The notes under the pieces were generated by a model. The model was given only the letters and a program-made list of their open reading frames with translations, did no database searches and had not been told where the DNA came from. Position numbers and translations under genes: made by a program. Below, piece by piece: positions 7,757 through 15,441 of a stretch of DNA of 64,000 nucleotides (the stretch's first letter is position 1; each line of letters begins with the position of its first letter). This DNA comes from Amycolatopsis dendrobii (GTDB taxonomy: Bacteria > Actinomycetota > Actinomycetes > Mycobacteriales > Pseudonocardiaceae), in NCBI RefSeq assembly GCF_014145675.1, contig NZ_JACGZW010000006.1, positions 310,001 to 374,000 of the forward strand. Reading direction: 5' to 3'.

Positions 7757-9103
7757 TCAGAGGGAAAGGTGCAGCTCACCGCCGCCGTGCGAGGTCTCCG
7801 CACCGGCGTGCAGGTCAAGGCCGAGGCCCTGGTGCCCGAGGTCGGAGACCGTCGAGACGGTGTCGTGCACCATGCCGACGCCCGCGTCGGTCCCGGTGTG
7901 CGTCTCGGTCGCGGCGTCGGAACGCTCGGACTCGCCGTGCGAGATGAGCGAGTGCGCCTGCTGGGTCACACCGTTCACCGCGTGGTTCAGCCCGTCGGCG
8001 CTGAGCGTGTTGCTCAGGCTGCCGACGTTCTCGGTGACGGTCCCGACAGCGTCGCTGACGTGCCCGGCGATCCCGCCGCCCGCCTCGGTCGCGTGGTCGG
8101 CGACCTGCGCGGCGGAGTTCGCGACCGGCAGATCGCTGACGTTCACCGGGGAAGCCGCCGCGAGCTCGCCGCCGACGTGCTGCACCTGCGAGATGGCGCC
8201 GTCAGCCGCGGTGGCCGCCTGCCCGCTCGCCTGCGCGACCGCGCTGGAGTCCAGGCCGCTGGCCAGGTCGTTGCCCAGGGCGAGTGCACTGGTCGGGTTC
8301 TGCACCAGCGCGGTGACGGACGCGGCAGCGTTCTGCACGTCGCCCAGACCCGGTGCCGCGGGCAGCCCCGGAACGGCCGGGACGCCCGGCACAGCCGGAA
8401 CCGACGGCAGCTCGCCGGCCACCGGCAGCGCCGGAACGGCCGGAACCGCGCTGGCGACGTCGCCGACACCAGGAAGCGCACCGACACCAGGAAGCGCACC
8501 GACGCCCGGAAGAGCACCGGCACCCGGCAGCTCGCCGAGACCCGGCAGCTGGCCGACGCCCGGGAGTTCGCCGAGGCCCGGCACTGCCGGAAGCTCGCCA
8601 AGGCCCGGAAGCTCACCGGCGGCGGGCAGCGCCGAAGCGCCGGCCACGTCGCTCACGACGGGCAGCTCGCCAAGACCGGGGAGGTCGCCGACAGCAGGCA
8701 GCGCGCCCGCGCCCGGCAGCTCGCCGAGACCGGGCAGCTCGCCCACACCCGGCACCGCCGGCAGTTCGCCGAGGCCCGGCGTACCCGCGGACGCCGCGGC
8801 GCCGCCAGCCGAGACGCCGAGCGAAGCGGTGAGTGCCTGCAGCTGCTCGATCGCGCCCTGCGGGCCCTCGCCGAGCTCAGTGGTCAGGTCGCCCGCCTGG
8901 GGCAGATGTCCGAGCGAGGCCAGGTGGTCCACCGGCACGTAGTCGAGTACCAGCGGCGCGACCTCGTTCACGTCGGCGGCGCTGATGTCGCCCAGCCCAG
9001 CGGCGGCCAGCGCGGCCTGCGGGTCCTGGCCGAAAGCGGCGAGCGCGGACGGGTCTTGGAGCAAGGTGAGCGTGAAGTCGTGCAGAGTCTGCACCGAATC
9101 CAT
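7757..9103 (-). CDS. IniB N-terminal-domain protein with GELPG-type repeats
   Basis: A 448-residue protein starting at ATG 9103, preceded by GGAG. Residues 1-60 (DSVQTLHDFTLTLL, DPSALAAFGQDPQAALAAAG, ADVNEVAPLVLDYVP) match the N-terminal domain of IniB-type proteins. Residues about 105-270 are a low-complexity array of seven-residue units close to PGLGELP, with variants such as PGVGALP and PGAGALP. The C-terminal part is rich in Ala, Ser, Val, Thr and Gly with spaced amphipathic helices and ends in a Gly/His/Leu tail. No signal peptide is seen. In mycobacteria iniB heads an operon induced by cell-wall inhibitors; here it likewise precedes dynamin-like genes. Its molecular role is unknown. Confidence 0.85.
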   Translation of the reverse strand: MDSVQTLHDFTLTLLQDPSALAAFGQDPQAALAAAGLGDISAADVNEVAPLVLDYVPVDHLASLGHLPQAGDLTTELGEGPQGAIEQLQALTASLGVSAGGAAASAGTPGLGELPAVPGVGELPGLGELPGAGALPAVGDLPGLGELPVVSDVAGASALPAAGELPGLGELPAVPGLGELPGVGQLPGLGELPGAGALPGVGALPGVGALPGVGDVASAVPAVPALPVAGELPSVPAVPGVPAVPGLPAAPGLGDVQNAAASVTALVQNPTSALALGNDLASGLDSSAVAQASGQAATAADGAISQVQHVGGELAAASPVNVSDLPVANSAAQVADHATEAGGGIAGHVSDAVGTVTENVGSLSNTLSADGLNHAVNGVTQQAHSLISHGESERSDAATETHTGTDAGVGMVHDTVSTVSDLGHQGLGLDLHAGAETSHGGGELHLSL

Positions 9104-9407
9104 GGGGGGATCTCCACTTGTAGTGATTACGGGGAATGCCCGGCCCTCCCCGGCCGGGCGTGGCGCCCAAGGTAGGGACGGGGCACCCCCGCTCACATCG
9201 GGGTTTACACCCAGTCGCGCCTCGCTCAGCCGTTAGGGGGTCGATATGAGATCGTTAGGGAGTTAGGGGATCGGACACGCTGAACCCGGTTGGGTTAAAT
9301 CCCACCCCACTCTTGCCCGTCTGACCCGAACGGGTGAGGATGCGTATCCGTTCAGTGAGTTACGCCCCTTGGCCGAACCCTGACTGCGACGAAGGGAGGA
9401 AGCGGCG
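9104..9407. promoter_or_regulatory. Divergent promoter region with three GTTAGGG direct repeats
   Basis: This 304-bp region separates the IniB-like gene (minus) from the Hsp70-like/IniR-like operon (plus). It holds three copies of GTTAGGG(G/A) in one orientation at 9232-9239, 9254-9261 and 9262-9269, with start-to-start distances of 22 and 8 bp. Asymmetric direct repeats are what MalT-type regulators with LuxR HTH domains use, and the divergent operon encodes such a protein, so this is a candidate binding site. GAAGGGAGGA before 9408 is the ribosome-binding site of the Hsp70-like gene. I could not place a convincing -35/-10 pair. Confidence 0.5.
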
Positions 9408-10550
9408 GTGCCCTACGTGCTCGGCATCGACCTCGGCGCTGCCCGGACCCACGCCGCGCTCCGTCGCAGGCAAGGTGACCGGTGGGAGGATCCCGAGCCG
9501 TTGTGGCTGGGCGAGACGTCGCCGGCGACCGCGACCGCGCTCTTCCTCGACGACGAGGGTTACCTGCTCACCGGCGACGCGGCCACGCAAGCCGGTGCCG
9601 CCATTCCTTCCCGCCTGATCACCGGTTTCCACCGCCGCATCGGCGACGACGTGCCGGTCTTCATCGGCAGCGAACCGTTCACCCCGGAGTCCCTGACCAC
9701 CGTCTTCATCGAGGGCATCGCCGACGTCGCGGCCGGCCAGACCGGCGGACCGCCGCGCCAACTCGTCGTCACCCACCCCGGTGACTGGGGCGGTTACCGA
9801 CGCGAACTCCTGCGCCAGTCGCTTGCAGAGTCCGGTTTCGCCGCTGTCACGCTCGTTCCCAGCGCGGTCGCCGCGCTCTACGCCCATCTCCCGGAGCCCG
9901 GTGCGGGCGACCGGACAGCGGCGGTGTGCGAGTTCGGCCCGGACGGCGTCACCGTCACCTTGGCAACCGCCTCAGGAGCCAGCGGTTGGATCGCCCGGAA
10001 CAGCACCGAGGGCGTCGCGCCGGGTGCCGCGGTCAAGACCGCGTTCGGTCTCGCGCAGGCGGCCAACGTCGCCCCCGAGTCGCTGGCCGGCCTGGTGTTC
10101 TGCGGCGAACCCGGCCCGGGCACTCGCCCTGGACGTCTGCCCTGTCCGTTCTTCACCGGCCCGCAACCTGCGGATACGGCTGCCATCGGCGCCGGGATCC
10201 TCGCCAGCCAACGGACGAGGCCTCTCGCGCGACGGGAAGCCCCTGCTCCCGAAACCACCCTGCTGCCGCGAGTCGACCGCGAACCCGAACTTCCGGAAAG
10301 ACCCGAGCGGCCGCCGGTGGAGATCACGCCATTCACGCTGCCGGAGCCCGAGGGGGCTGCCAAACTGTTGCGTCGATGGCGACCGCTCGCCGCCGCGGCG
10401 GCAGTGCTGGCGATCAGCTCCTCGATCCTGATCGCGGTCCTCACGTCCCACGAAGCGACCGCCGACAAGGAACCCGTTTCTCCCCGTCCCCCTGTCCTGA
10501 GCTCGTGCGCCCACCCAGCCGCAGCTCCCTCCGGTGAAGGTCACTGTTGA
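9408..10550 (+). CDS. Hsp70-like ATPase with C-terminal membrane anchor
   Basis: A 380-residue protein with the actin/Hsp70 phosphate-1 loop at its N-terminus (YVLGIDLGAARTHAAL), a RQLVVTHPGDWG segment like the DnaK VITVPAYF region, and an Hsp70-like LVPSAVAALYA. The nucleotide-binding domain ends by about residue 270. A Pro/Glu linker follows, then a basic stretch, one hydrophobic helix (about 328-348, AAAAAVLAISSSILIAVL) and a short Ser/Pro/Cys tail, so there is no substrate-binding domain. The GTG start has a strong GAAGGGAGGA site. Its stop overlaps the TTG start of the IniR-like regulator, so the two are made together. It could be a membrane-tethered sensor of envelope stress; that is inference. 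Confidence 0.8.
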   Translation: MPYVLGIDLGAARTHAALRRRQGDRWEDPEPLWLGETSPATATALFLDDEGYLLTGDAATQAGAAIPSRLITGFHRRIGDDVPVFIGSEPFTPESLTTVFIEGIADVAAGQTGGPPRQLVVTHPGDWGGYRRELLRQSLAESGFAAVTLVPSAVAALYAHLPEPGAGDRTAAVCEFGPDGVTVTLATASGASGWIARNSTEGVAPGAAVKTAFGLAQAANVAPESLAGLVFCGEPGPGTRPGRLPCPFFTGPQPADTAAIGAGILASQRTRPLARREAPAPETTLLPRVDREPELPERPERPPVEITPFTLPEPEGAAKLLRRWRPLAAAAAVLAISSSILIAVLTSHEATADKEPVSPRPPVLSSCAHPAAAPSGEGHC

Positions 10551-13219
10551 ACGCACTGCTGGCGAAAACCGGCAACGACGCCGTCCACCCCGCAGCCCGC
10601 CGCCTCCTCGAACAACTCGCCGACGCCCCCGCGGCCCCAGTCCGGCTCGTGGTCGTCGCACCCGGCGGCTACGGCAAGACCGCCTTGTTGGGCGCGCTCG
10701 ATCGCAGCTACCGCGAAGCAGGTGTCGAGGCCACGGTCGTCGACGACGCAGACCAGCTCGACGACGAAGACTTGACCAGGCTCACCATGCTCGCGGCCGC
10801 CAAAGAGGGACCGCTCGTCGTGGCACACCGTCCGAACCCCCGCGCGCAAGCGTTGCGGTCTCTCGGTGAAACGCTGCTGCTGCCGCCGTTGACTGTCGAC
10901 GAAGTCGGGAAGCTCGCGAAACAACTCACCGGCCGCACAGCGGACGCCCCCGCCCTGCACGCCAGCACCGGTGGTGTCCCCCGTCTCGTGGAGCGGGTAG
11001 TAACCGCCCGTCTCGCTGACTTCCGCGCCGAACTGGCAGCGCTCGACGACGACGTCCTCCGCTACCTCATCGCCGCCGAAGCCGGCGCGGCCCGCAACCT
11101 CGACCTGCTGTGTTCGTTGCTGGAGCGCACACCAGACGAACTGTCCGAAGTCGTCGACGGCGCCCGCGCGACCGGCCTCCTCGACGCCGAAGACATTCTC
11201 TTGCCTGCCGCCGCCGAAGCAGTACGCGCTTACGGACCACCCGCTCGACGTCTAGCGGTGTTGCAGCAACTGGTGGAAGCACAGCTGACTCGGGGCCTGC
11301 CCGTACTTGACCTCGCGACGTCTCTGCTCGACGCCGGCAGTTCCGGTGCCTCCGCAGCAACCGCATTCGCAACGGCCGCGAGCGAAGCACTCCCCACCGA
11401 CCCAAAGCACGCCGCACGGCTCTTCGAAGCCGCAGCCGACGCTGGGGCCCGCGACGCCGCGACCACTACGGGCTGGGCCCGCGCCGCCGCACTGTCCGGA
11501 GATCTGGACACTGCCCTCCGCCTAGGCGACGGCATGCTGTCCGGCGAAGACCCCGAAGCACGAGCCGCCGGTGCCGAGATCGCCGCGACAGTCCTCGCCC
11601 ACCGCGGCGAACTGGCCCGAACTGCGGAGCTGTACCGCTGGGCCGCAGCCACGGACAGCTGGTCTCGCCACCACGCGACCGCTCCGGCAGCCAACTCCGG
11701 CGGCCATGACTCCACCCGGCCAGACAACGAAAGTCCGGCCGACGCGGCGACGATCCACCAAGCGGCAACCCAGCGGCCATCAGCCAACTCGACAGATTCC
11801 CAAGCCTTCGCGCTCCCCCACCGCGCAGACGCTGCCGCCGACCCCGCTTCCGCGACACCGACCGCTTACGCCCCCAACAGCAATACCTCGTTCCCTACGC
11901 CGTCCCAACCGAATGGCGAAAGCTATCGCTGGGCAGGCCCCGGTGCGGTGGACGCGTTCGCCACGATCGCACTCGTCGGAACCGGCCAGGCGACCGACGG
12001 TCAAGCTGTCGCCAACGTCCCGATGCCGGGTGCCGCGCCGACGTTGTTCACCGGTGCCGCTGCACGAACAGCAAGCGGGATCGTGGAATCGGTGTTAGGT
12101 TGCGGAACGGAGGCGTTGCCGACGCTCGTAGGTGCCGCAGCGATGCTCGAACCGGCAGTTGGCGGCGCACCGCTTCCGGACAGCCCCGCGGCACTCGCCG
12201 CGCTCGCGGGCCTGCACTCAGGCGAACTGGCGCTCGCAGAGTCGGTGCTTGAACGAGCACTAGCCAGCAACGTCGGCGGCGATTTGCTCGCCACCCGGCA
12301 CCGGCTGCTACTCGGCTGGGTCGCGATGACCGGCGGCCATCTCGCCGCCGCGACGGAACACCGCGACGCCGTCGCTGGCACCAAACTTGAGGCTCGCGAC
12401 GAATTGTTCTTCGCGACGCTGGAACTCGGCCTCGCCCGGCGAGCGAGCGACCTGGTCGGATTGCAACAGTCGTGGGAGCGGGCGTATCAGGCGTCCATGC
12501 GTCAGCAAGTGGACTTGTTCACGTTGCTGCCGTTGGGAGAACTGGCAATCGCAGCCGCTCGGACTGGTGCACACGCCAAGCTTTCCCGTCGGTTAGAACG
12601 CGCGCACGCGATGCTCGACCGCCTCGGTAATCCTCCTTTGTGGACGGTCTCGCTGTGCTGGCATGAATTGCACGCCGCGATCACCACAGAAGACCGCACC
12701 ACCGCGGAACAGCAACTGGCCGCACTGAACCGCTTCGCCGACTGCGGCCGCTACCCAGCCGCGCTCGCCCGCGCCGCTGGGTGCTGGCTTGCGGTGCTCA
12801 GCGGCACGTTCGATCCAGGAGAAATCTCCGCAGCCGCCGCGGAACTTCATGAACTGGACCTGTGCTGGGACGCGGCCCGGCTGGCCGGCCAAGCCGCGAT
12901 CCGCACCTCTGACCGCAAGGCGATGGTCCAACTGCTCGAAGCGGCTCGGCAGTTCCAGGGCACGACCGGACGTCTTGAGTCCGCCGCTCCGGCACCAGGC
13001 GTGGCGACCGGCTTGAGCGCACTCAGCGAACGCGAGCTTGAGGTCGCCCGTCTGGTAGTCGACGGCCTGACTTACAAACAAGCCGGTAGCAAACTCTTCA
13101 TTTCCGGCAAGACTGTCGAACACCACATGGCCCGCATTCGCGGCAAGCTCGGTGCCTCAGACCGTCGCGAACTGCTCGCGACCCTGCGCGAACTCCTCGC
13201 CAACCCGACCGTGCACTGA
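10547..13219 (+). CDS. IniR-like P-loop (STAND) regulator with LuxR-type HTH
   Basis: An 890-residue regulator starting at a TTG that overlaps the upstream stop (TTGA) with GAAGG 7 nt before. Walker A is VVVAPGGYGKTALL at about residues 35-48 and a Walker-B-like VVDDADQLDDED follows near 65. The middle is helical and TPR-like. The C-terminus has a canonical LuxR/GerE HTH (LSERELEVARLVVDGLTYKQAGSKLFIS then GKTVEHHMARIRGKLGASDR, about 824-885). This MalT-like layout next to iniB-type genes matches mycobacterial IniR, the signal-transduction ATPase that activates iniBAC. Oddity: roughly residues 365-465 are a Ser/Thr/Asn/Pro-rich low-complexity insert within the helical part. It probably controls the divergent iniB promoter. 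Confidence 0.8.
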   Translation: MNALLAKTGNDAVHPAARRLLEQLADAPAAPVRLVVVAPGGYGKTALLGALDRSYREAGVEATVVDDADQLDDEDLTRLTMLAAAKEGPLVVAHRPNPRAQALRSLGETLLLPPLTVDEVGKLAKQLTGRTADAPALHASTGGVPRLVERVVTARLADFRAELAALDDDVLRYLIAAEAGAARNLDLLCSLLERTPDELSEVVDGARATGLLDAEDILLPAAAEAVRAYGPPARRLAVLQQLVEAQLTRGLPVLDLATSLLDAGSSGASAATAFATAASEALPTDPKHAARLFEAAADAGARDAATTTGWARAAALSGDLDTALRLGDGMLSGEDPEARAAGAEIAATVLAHRGELARTAELYRWAAATDSWSRHHATAPAANSGGHDSTRPDNESPADAATIHQAATQRPSANSTDSQAFALPHRADAAADPASATPTAYAPNSNTSFPTPSQPNGESYRWAGPGAVDAFATIALVGTGQATDGQAVANVPMPGAAPTLFTGAAARTASGIVESVLGCGTEALPTLVGAAAMLEPAVGGAPLPDSPAALAALAGLHSGELALAESVLERALASNVGGDLLATRHRLLLGWVAMTGGHLAAATEHRDAVAGTKLEARDELFFATLELGLARRASDLVGLQQSWERAYQASMRQQVDLFTLLPLGELAIAAARTGAHAKLSRRLERAHAMLDRLGNPPLWTVSLCWHELHAAITTEDRTTAEQQLAALNRFADCGRYPAALARAAGCWLAVLSGTFDPGEISAAAAELHELDLCWDAARLAGQAAIRTSDRKAMVQLLEAARQFQGTTGRLESAAPAPGVATGLSALSERELEVARLVVDGLTYKQAGSKLFISGKTVEHHMARIRGKLGASDRRELLATLRELLANPTVH

Positions 13220-13232
13220 ATCGTGGACGGCC

Positions 13233-13976
13233 TCAGTCCCGGCTGGGGCCGAAACGCTCGGTCCGAATCGACTGCGGCGAATGTCCCAGCGCGAGCATGA
13301 TGTCCGCGGCGGTCTCTACGAACCCGGTCGGCCCGCAAATGTACGTGGTCGCACCGAAGTCAGCGGGCCACGCAGCGGTGTTCAATGTCGCGACGTCGAT
13401 GCGCCGCGGAATGCCGGATCGCCCTTCCGGGAGCTCCCGCGTGTAGACGTAAGTGATGTCCAAGCCTGCATAGGGTCGGCGGAGTTCCTCGGCGTAGTAC
13501 AGCTCCGCCGGGGTGCGCAGCGAATAGACCAGCCGGAACAAGGCTTTGCTGCCAGCTTTGCGACGAGCCCGGACCATCGACATCAGCGGGACGATGCCCG
13601 CACCACCGGCGACGAGCAGCACCGGTGCCGAGTCGGCGGGACGCCACACGAACCAGCCGCCGATCGGGCCGCGAATTTCGACCGGGTCACCGATCGCGTA
13701 AGGGCCGGTGAGGTGTTCGGACACTTCACCGTCGGCTACCCGTTGCACGGTTAGTTCGATCCGGTCTCCGTTTGCCGGTGCAGCGAGCGAGTAACTGCGT
13801 TGTGCCGTATAGCCGTCAGCTGCGGTAAGGCGAACGTCAACGTGCTGTCCCGCGAGATGACCGGGCCACCCTGGGATGTCGAAGACCAGGGTGCGCGCCG
13901 TCGGTGTCTCCTGCCGGATCTCGGCGAGCCGGGCGACGCGCCACGCTAGTCGCCCTGATACCGCTGTTCTCGCCAT
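13233..13976 (-). CDS. Flavin ferredoxin/NAD(P)H reductase-like partner of molybdopterin oxidoreductase
   Basis: A 248-residue FNR-fold protein. ATG 13976 has GGAG 5 nt upstream and overlaps the upstream gene by 31 nt. FAD-binding motif RSYSLA (RxYS), a GPIGGWF region and the NAD(P)-binding GGAGIVPLMSM are present, followed by FRLVYSLRTPAELYYAEEL and the C-terminal YICGPTGFVETAADIMLALG, the classic CGPxxF segment. There is no 2Fe-2S domain, so it must pass electrons to another protein. Coupling to the molybdopterin gene suggests it supplies or withdraws electrons for that enzyme, a pairing frequent in actinobacteria. Confidence 0.9.
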   Translation of the reverse strand: MARTAVSGRLAWRVARLAEIRQETPTARTLVFDIPGWPGHLAGQHVDVRLTAADGYTAQRSYSLAAPANGDRIELTVQRVADGEVSEHLTGPYAIGDPVEIRGPIGGWFVWRPADSAPVLLVAGGAGIVPLMSMVRARRKAGSKALFRLVYSLRTPAELYYAEELRRPYAGLDITYVYTRELPEGRSGIPRRIDVATLNTAAWPADFGATTYICGPTGFVETAADIMLALGHSPQSIRTERFGPSRD

Positions 13977-14545
13977 GGATCTCCGTAGTCGTGATAGCCG
14001 GCCGCTTCCCAGAAGCCCGGATCGTCCTTCGTTGCGAGTCGCAGCTCGCGCACCCACTTCGCGGACTTCCAGAGGTACAGATGCGGCACCAACAGCCGAG
14101 CCGGGCCTCCGTGTTCCGGAGTGAGTGGCTTGCCGCCGTATTCGTAGGCGATCCAGGCTTGTCCGCCGAGGAGATCCGCGAGCGGCAGGTTTGTGGTGTA
14201 GCCGCCATAGGAGTGCGCCATAACGTAATCAGCGGCGGTATCGAGATCTCCGACGAGCGCTTCCACTGGGACGCCGCGCCAATGAGTGTCCAGTTTGGAC
14301 CATTGGGTGACGCAATGGATGTCGACCGTGATCTTCTCGCTCGGCAGCGCCATCAGTTCCGGCCACGACCATGAGCGACGTTCGCCGCGCTCGGTCACTA
14401 CCGCGAACTCCCACCGCTCGGTGCTCACTCGAGGGGTGGGCCCGGCCGAGAGAACCGGGAAGTCTTCGGCGAGATACTGCCCCGGCGGCAGCCGCGGGTT
14501 GGCACCGCGGGCGCGTCCGGTGAAGCCTGGTGTGACGACTCCCAT
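13946..14545 (-). CDS. Sulfite-oxidase-fold molybdopterin oxidoreductase
   Basis: A 199-residue protein with only the molybdopterin domain of the sulfite oxidase/MsrP family. VDIHCVTQWSKLDTHWRGV contains the Mo-ligating Cys (about residue 77). GGYTTNLPLADLL, AYEYGGKPLTPEHGGPARLLVP and YLWKSAKWVREL are family segments for cofactor and active-site contacts. I chose ATG 14545 because GGAGG lies about 8 nt upstream; an ATG at 14563 is also in frame. There is no Tat signal or dimerisation domain, so it is probably cytoplasmic, with the following flavin reductase as partner. Substrate unknown. Confidence 0.88.
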   Translation of the reverse strand: MGVVTPGFTGRARGANPRLPPGQYLAEDFPVLSAGPTPRVSTERWEFAVVTERGERRSWSWPELMALPSEKITVDIHCVTQWSKLDTHWRGVPVEALVGDLDTAADYVMAHSYGGYTTNLPLADLLGGQAWIAYEYGGKPLTPEHGGPARLLVPHLYLWKSAKWVRELRLATKDDPGFWEAAGYHDYGDPWREQRYQGD

Positions 14546-14593
14546 CGCGCTCCCTCCGGACATACCCGACGGTTCGGTTCCCCAGACGCGAGA

Positions 14594-15217
14594 CTACCCG
14601 CGTACCTGCAGCCCGAGCGACGTGACGAGTACCGCCGCCTGTTCCGGGGACACGATCGCGCCGGTCAGCAACGCCCGAGTCAGGTCAAGGGATGACAGAT
14701 CGCTTCCCCGGAGTTCGGCGCGCACGAGGTCGATGTCCTGCAGTTCTGCGCCAGACAGATCCACGTCGGTGAGCACTGCTCCCGAACACTTCGCCTTGGT
14801 GAGGTCCGCTTCGCGCATCCGCACCTGTTGGAACGTGACTCCACGCAGGTCAGCACCGTTCAAGCCGACGAAAGACCAGTCTCCGCCGGTCACGCGCAAC
14901 GGCCGCAGGTCGCAGTCTTGGAATCGACTGCCGACCAGCTTGCATCCGGTGAACTCGGCATCGAACAGGTTACACCCTTTGAACACGCAGCCGGTGAACG
15001 CAGAGTCGGTGTGCCGGGAAGCGTTGAACTGGACGTTTCCGAACACACAGTCCAGGAAGGAGACACCGCGCGTGACTGCTTCGGTGAGATCGACCTGGTG
15101 GAACTCACAGCGCACGAACTGACGTGCGGTGAACTCCTCCGCGTACCAGTCTTCGCGCCGGTAGACGCGGTCTTCGACCGTCTCGATGTCGGACGGTTCG
15201 TGGTCGTGTTCAGACAT
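14594..15217 (-). CDS. Pentapeptide-repeat protein (MfpA/Qnr-like length)
   Basis: A 207-residue right-handed quadrilateral beta-helix protein. From about residue 30 nearly every fifth residue is Leu or Phe in A(D/E/N)LxX-type repeats, for example ADLRGVTF, ADLTKAKC, AVLTDVDLSGAEL and ADLSSL-like SDLSSLDL. One interruption near residues 105-115 (LRVTGGDWSFVG) could be a loop. The C-terminal AAVLVTSLGLQV resembles the dimerisation end of MfpA/Qnr proteins, which mimic DNA and protect gyrase. Whether it protects gyrase or only shares the fold cannot be told from sequence. Stand-alone gene. Confidence 0.82.
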   Translation of the reverse strand: MSEHDHEPSDIETVEDRVYRREDWYAEEFTARQFVRCEFHQVDLTEAVTRGVSFLDCVFGNVQFNASRHTDSAFTGCVFKGCNLFDAEFTGCKLVGSRFQDCDLRPLRVTGGDWSFVGLNGADLRGVTFQQVRMREADLTKAKCSGAVLTDVDLSGAELQDIDLVRAELRGSDLSSLDLTRALLTGAIVSPEQAAVLVTSLGLQVRG

Positions 15218-15441
15218 TCGTCGAGCCTAGTTCGCCGCCCTGCCGATCGGGTGCCGGACGCGACCTCAAGCGGCTCGGTGCTTCGGAGTTCCGGCTGGTG
15301 GCGAGCAGGATCACCGAGACCGCAGCATCTGCCGGGCCGATGGCTGCTCGGGCGGCTCGGGTGATCGACCCCTTCCTGTCCGTTACGCGGCCCGTGCCAC
15401 AGCGAGGAGCGGTCTCCTCAGGACAGCCATACGATGGCCTG

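Noticed and set aside
10547..13219. Generic LuxR-family cluster activator
   Set aside because: Its neighbourhood is the ini-like locus and it is coupled to an Hsp70-like gene, more than 11 kb from the biosynthetic genes; an IniR-like role fits better.
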